A DNA stretch of 42,505 nucleotides. Origin: Bacteroidaceae bacterium. GTDB taxonomy: Bacteria > Bacteroidota > Bacteroidia > Bacteroidales > Bacteroidaceae. The stretch is taken from the NCBI GenBank assembly GCA_017541265.1, contig JAFXZK010000002.1, forward strand, positions 1 through 42,505, read 5' to 3'. The notes under the pieces are model-generated. The model had not been told where the DNA came from and searched no databases. It worked only from the letters and a program-made list of their open reading frames with translations. The position numbers were made by a program, and so were the translations under genes. Below, piece by piece: positions 38,941 to 42,505 of this stretch; position 1 is the stretch's first letter; each line of letters opens with the position of its first letter.

Positions 38941-39738
38941 TTATTTTTTTGTTAGACTGAAAATAAGAGTAGTTATTGAAACGAGAACGCCAGTTACCGA
39001 CACGGCCAATGTGGTGATAGGACCGATACTGGAGTTCTGTGCCTTCACCTTATTGGGTTCCACATATACAACATCATTCTGTTGCAGATAGAAGTAGGGC
39101 GAGTTGATGATGTTGGCATCGTTAAGGTTAAGCACATGAATCTCCTTCTCGCCTGTTGCATCCTCACGGATGAGTTTTACGCGGTCACGTCTGCCATAGA
39201 TGGTCAGGTCGCCAGCCTGTGCGAGTGCCTCCAGAATAGTGATTTTCTCGTTTGCGACAGTGAACATGCCCGGCCTGGCCACCTCACCCATCACGGATAT
39301 TTTGTAGTTAATCATACGCACGGTGACAATGGGATTCTCCGCCTCTGTCATGTATGGCTTAATCTTGTCGTGGATGAGTTGTTCGGCAGCATTTTTGGTG
39401 AGTCCGGCGAGATGCAGAGTTCCGACTAAAGGGAATTTGATGTTTCCATCATTGTCCACGATATAGCTTTGAAGCATGGCCTGAGAATAGCTGTTGCGCT
39501 GTCCAAGGGTGTAGGGCGTAGGAATAGTGAGGTTGAAGGGGACTGCTGCTGCGTCGTCGGAGGTGCTGACTGTGATGCTAAGTACATCTTTCGGCATGAT
39601 CTTTGCATCATAAAGATACGGAGAAGTGTCAAGCGACACAGAGTTGCTGTTCTTGAAGTATGCCACATTCCTGCTGGCACAACTGACAAACAATAGTGCT
39701 ACCGTAGCAATAAAAAACAAATTAACGATATTCTTCAT
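38941..39738 (-). CDS. Polysaccharide export lipoprotein (Wza/BexD family)
   Basis: 265 residues. Lipoprotein signal with FVSC (Cys20). The Poly_export domain begins YDAKIMPKDVLSITVST and continues to FPLVGTLHLAGLTKNAAEQLIHDKIKPYM; an SLBB domain follows (VMGEVARPGMFTVANEKITILEALAQAGDLT), then a C-terminal hydrophobic segment (~240-262). It forms the outer-membrane/periplasmic channel for capsule or exopolysaccharide, working with the Wzc-like kinase encoded immediately upstream on the same strand. Last gene of the operon seen here. Confidence 0.92.
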   Translation of the reverse strand: MKNIVNLFFIATVALLFVSCASRNVAYFKNSNSVSLDTSPYLYDAKIMPKDVLSITVSTSDDAAAVPFNLTIPTPYTLGQRNSYSQAMLQSYIVDNDGNIKFPLVGTLHLAGLTKNAAEQLIHDKIKPYMTEAENPIVTVRMINYKISVMGEVARPGMFTVANEKITILEALAQAGDLTIYGRRDRVKLIREDATGEKEIHVLNLNDANIINSPYFYLQQNDVVYVEPNKVKAQNSSIGPITTLAVSVTGVLVSITTLIFSLTKK

Positions 39739-39790
39739 ATGAGGTTATAAGTTTTTGAGGTTATAAGGTTATACGGTTTTGAGGGGTTAA
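39739..39790. repeat. GAGGTTATAAGGTT simple repeat between kinase and export genes
   Basis: aggttataagtttttgaggt and following degenerate repeats fill the short gap between the two capsule genes. Confidence 0.6.
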
Positions 39791-39801
39791 AGTTTTATAT
39801 C

Positions 39802-42348
39802 TCACTTCTTTATGCTATTATCATCCTTGGAGCCGTAATGGGAGGAAGCGTAGTTGCCGTAACTGCCATAGTGACCATAGCCGTACTTGCCATAACTATA
39901 GCGGCCATATTTACCGTATCGTCCGTAGCCATAGTAGTAGCCGTACTTTCTCTTCGACATATCAACCCCGTTGAGTACCACGCAGACATTAGGTAGCTTG
40001 TTATCCTGAGCCAGCGAATTGAGCAGTGCGAGGTTTGCCTTTGGCGAATAGTCAGCGCGGCAGACGAAGCAGCTGACATTAGCATAGCGGGCCAGGTGTA
40101 GGGTGTCGGTGACCAGTCCAACGGGAGCTGTGTCGAGGATGATGTAGTCGTACTCCTTGTCTAGCAGGTCAAGCACCTCCTTCAGGTTCTTACGGCTTAG
40201 CATCTCCGCAGGATTTGGAGGAACAGGCCCCGACAAAAGGAGGTCAAGGTTGGGGTGAATCCCAGAGTTGAAAGACTCTTTGTGCAGATCTTCTGCGGTG
40301 ACTTGCTCCGCCCTGAGCAGGTTTGTGAGGCCCCGTTTCTGGTTTGACGTTCCGAACAGTCGTCCGAGTGCGGGCTTGCGGATGTCGCATCCGACGAGGA
40401 CAACCCTCTTGCCAAGCAAGGCGAACGACATTGCGAGGTTGGCTGCAAGGAATGTTTTGCCTTCGCCGGAGATGCCCGAGGTGAAAAGGATTGTTTTCTC
40501 GTTTGCTTTCATCATAAACTGCACACTGGTGCGCAGCGAACGGAACACCTCGTCCATCTGGTCATTCTTGTCAGCCTGTACCACAATGCCCGCAGAGGTC
40601 TTTGCCTTTTCGTTGGCTACGGGCACATCGACCACAATAGGTACTTTTGTGAGTGAGGTGACATCATCGCGGCCCTCTATGCGATAGCGCAGCAGCTCTT
40701 TGACAAACAAAATGACAAACGGAATGAACAAGCCCATAAATAAAGCTAACGCAAGAGTCCTGCCTTTTCGTGGGCTGACTTTTCCTGCAAGCAGCGGTTG
40801 GGCAATGAGTTTTCCCTTGTCAGCAGTTGCTGCAAGGGAGATGCTGTTTTCCTCGCGCTTTTGCAGCAGTAGCAGGTAGAGTCCTGAGCGCACTTCCTGC
40901 TGACGTCCTATCTGATTGAGCACACGTTCTTGCTCTGGCGTGCTGCCGATACGTCCCTGGTATCTTGCATACTGACCCTGAACGGAGTTCCTTTGCAGCT
41001 CAACGGAATGGCGAGCTTGTGAGAGTGCCTGTCGTATAGATGATTCGAGATTCTCGAGTGTGGCTGTAATGGCCTGAACCTGTGGCAACTGTTCGCTGGA
41101 ACTTCGCATCAGTCGGTTGCGCTCCTGTACGGTTCTGTTGTAGTCGGCTATCAGTTGGGTGGATGCTTGGTCGGTCATGCCGATGTTGGCTGGTATCAAC
41201 TTATAGCGGTTTTCCGGGTTTTCCATGTATTGTTGCAGATAGTCGAGCAATTGCAACTGCGTATTGACATCAGCCAGACGAGTGGCGAACTGGGCAGAAA
41301 GTTGCAACGACTGTGCTGCGTCTGCCTCCAGTTGGGTGACAGAATTGCGTCGTTTGTAGTTCTCCAGAGAACTCTCCGTTGTTCCCAATTCGGCATCAAT
41401 CTTCTCTAAACGTTGGTTGATGAACTCTTCTGTCTTCATTGCCACTTCGTTTTTATCCACATTGGCCTGGTCATTATAGCAAATCACAAGCTCGTTGATG
41501 AAGTCGATGCCCCGTCTGATGTTCTCGTCGTTAAGTGTGATGGCGGCAATCGAGGTTTCCCTTGATGTTGGTTCCACGATCAACCGTCGCATATAGTCGA
41601 GTGCAACCACCATGGGCGGACGTATGGTGACGAGGAGGGGTGTCCCATTTTGGAATCGGTCTTCCTTACCTGGTTTATACTTTGGGTTGCTCATGAAGGA
41701 GATTGTACCGTAGTCTGTCTTGACTGATGTATTAATCGAATCAATGTCCTGGCTGTCTTGCATTATAACCTTCCCACTTCTGATTATTGAAATGTCGGCA
41801 TGATAGCCCTCTCCTTTCTTTGTGATGGCCATTTCTATGGCATAGACGCCCTCCAGCATATAGTAGTCCATCGAGTCGAGCGCAACAGGGGAGATGTCGA
41901 CTGTAACAGGCTGGGAGGAATAAATCAGTTTTTTACTGATGCGTCCTTCGAGTTGATACTCCGTGTAGAGTTTTAGGCGCTTTACGGCATCATGTACCGT
42001 AACTGGCGACGCCAGTATCTCTATTTCATTTTCGAAACCGCTGGAGTTGTTCATGATGCCGAAGTCTTCCATGTTCGGGAGTATCTGCTTGGCCGATCTA
42101 AATGATGATTTCTTTTCCTCATCCTTTACGAGCATTCTGGCCGTCATCTGGTAGGTGGGTTGGACATAACGCAGATATAAGTAGGCCCCGCACATACAGA
42201 TGACTAAAGAAATCAGGTACCACTGCCAGTTCAGCACCAGATGGGCAAATACTTTCTGGAAGCTAAAACTTGCTCCTTTCCTCTCGTCGCCTATAAGGTC
42301 TTTCAGGTCTTCGAGGTCTTCCAAATCAATTTCTACTTTGTCTGTCAT
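39802..42348 (-). CDS. Wzc-like polysaccharide co-polymerase / BY-type tyrosine autokinase
   Basis: 848 residues. A Wzz chain-length domain with a first membrane helix (WQWYLISLVICMCGAYLYL) is followed by a long periplasmic coiled-coil region with the GNVR-like stretch and a second helix (LALALFMGLFIPFVILFV). The cytoplasmic BY-kinase has Walker A SGISGEGKTFLAANLAM (K631), Walker A' VVLVGCDIRKP and Walker B YIILDTAPVG. The C terminus is a Tyr/Gly-rich autophosphorylation tail with 15 tyrosines in ~45 residues. Phosphorylation of this tail controls polymer length and export in Wzc. The N terminus begins with a repetitive DLEDLEDLKDL segment. Acts with the Wza-like lipoprotein downstream; a WecG-type transferase is upstream. 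Confidence 0.94.
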   Translation of the reverse strand: MTDKVEIDLEDLEDLKDLIGDERKGASFSFQKVFAHLVLNWQWYLISLVICMCGAYLYLRYVQPTYQMTARMLVKDEEKKSSFRSAKQILPNMEDFGIMNNSSGFENEIEILASPVTVHDAVKRLKLYTEYQLEGRISKKLIYSSQPVTVDISPVALDSMDYYMLEGVYAIEMAITKKGEGYHADISIIRSGKVIMQDSQDIDSINTSVKTDYGTISFMSNPKYKPGKEDRFQNGTPLLVTIRPPMVVALDYMRRLIVEPTSRETSIAAITLNDENIRRGIDFINELVICYNDQANVDKNEVAMKTEEFINQRLEKIDAELGTTESSLENYKRRNSVTQLEADAAQSLQLSAQFATRLADVNTQLQLLDYLQQYMENPENRYKLIPANIGMTDQASTQLIADYNRTVQERNRLMRSSSEQLPQVQAITATLENLESSIRQALSQARHSVELQRNSVQGQYARYQGRIGSTPEQERVLNQIGRQQEVRSGLYLLLLQKREENSISLAATADKGKLIAQPLLAGKVSPRKGRTLALALFMGLFIPFVILFVKELLRYRIEGRDDVTSLTKVPIVVDVPVANEKAKTSAGIVVQADKNDQMDEVFRSLRTSVQFMMKANEKTILFTSGISGEGKTFLAANLAMSFALLGKRVVLVGCDIRKPALGRLFGTSNQKRGLTNLLRAEQVTAEDLHKESFNSGIHPNLDLLLSGPVPPNPAEMLSRKNLKEVLDLLDKEYDYIILDTAPVGLVTDTLHLARYANVSCFVCRADYSPKANLALLNSLAQDNKLPNVCVVLNGVDMSKRKYGYYYGYGRYGKYGRYSYGKYGYGHYGSYGNYASSHYGSKDDNSIKK

Positions 42349-42388
42349 GTTATAATTTTTTAATTGTTAGTATTATAATTCTCTCATT

Positions 42389-42505
42389 TTATTTCATTCC
42401 TATCTTCTCTTTAAGAATGTTCCACAAGAACAAAGGAATTCCAATCACATACCTCCTCCACATTCGCTTAGGCTCTAAAAGCAACCTGTAGAGCCATTCC
42501 ATCGA
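42389..42505 (-). CDS. WecG/TagA/CpsF-family glycosyltransferase, C-terminal fragment
   Basis: The last 38 residues of a gene that continues beyond the right edge. MEWLYRLLLEPKRMWRRYVIG and PLFLWNILKEK match the conserved end of WecG/TagA/CpsF transferases (EWL-RLL-EP-R--RRY). The family adds ManNAc, ManNAcA or related sugars to lipid carriers in teichoic acid, ECA or capsule synthesis. It ends 41 bases before the kinase gene and belongs to the same capsule operon. Confidence 0.8.
   Translation of the reverse strand, partial: SMEWLYRLLLEPKRMWRRYVIGIPLFLWNILKEKIGMK

Overview
The window looks like a chromosome segment of a Prevotella-like member of the Bacteroidales. Evidence: Bacteroidetes promoters (-33 TTTG, -7 TAnnTTTG) sit before several genes, and most starts lack a strong Shine-Dalgarno. 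Secreted proteins end in the typical Bacteroidales C-terminal tails. Typical families include GH97, DUF3784, SLBB/BY-kinase capsule export, the ssb-gldE pair and a fused flavodoxin-reductase-like/GltD protein. No rRNA, tRNA, CRISPR, transposase or phage gene was seen.

Layout. 1-3.5 kb: tail of a surface protein, an exported PLP decarboxylase of the histidine-decarboxylase type and a GH3 lipoprotein. 3.5-13.1 kb: a partner-switching pair (a sensor/PP2C phosphatase/HATPase fusion plus a STAS protein) directly upstream of a 2375-residue NRPS with architecture C-A-T-C-A-T-R. This is the main accessory locus and predicts a dipeptide released reductively as an aldehyde. 13.1-13.7 kb: non-coding repeats and a gene remnant. 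13.7-18.6 kb: a small peptide gene, three consecutive FKBP prolyl isomerases (cytoplasmic, lipoprotein, secreted) and a GH97 glycosidase. 18.7-21.5 kb (minus): DUF486, a PD40-like exported protein, uridine phosphorylase and DUF3784. 21.7-28.2 kb (minus): rplU-rpmA, menA, a CPBP protease, serS, a four-helix-bundle protein and the fused reductase. 28.6-36.1 kb: a secreted lectin-like protein, manA, a free-standing RecQ C-terminal-domain protein, a large repeat surface protein and a second small peptide gene. 36.2-42.5 kb: gldE and ssb, an exported EEP-fold hydrolase, and the 3' part of a capsule/EPS operon (WecG-type glycosyltransferase, Wzc-like tyrosine kinase, Wza-like export protein).

The most unusual signal is in the repeats. 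(i) Six arrays have 21- or 22-bp periods, each with its own unit sequence, and a related pair has a 33-bp period; they lie between genes. (ii) A ~115-bp element made of four small palindromes occurs three times within 6.3 kb. (iii) G/C-rich palindromes occur between genes and also in frame inside coding sequences. (iv) Simple-sequence tracts (GAAAATTGAA, GGTTAGAG, TGTAAATT, GGTGAAAA types) occur between genes, supply stop codons of some genes, and occur in frame as linkers inside the phosphatase, the NRPS, the EEP hydrolase and others. Functional calls come from motif recognition by eye; no database search was run.
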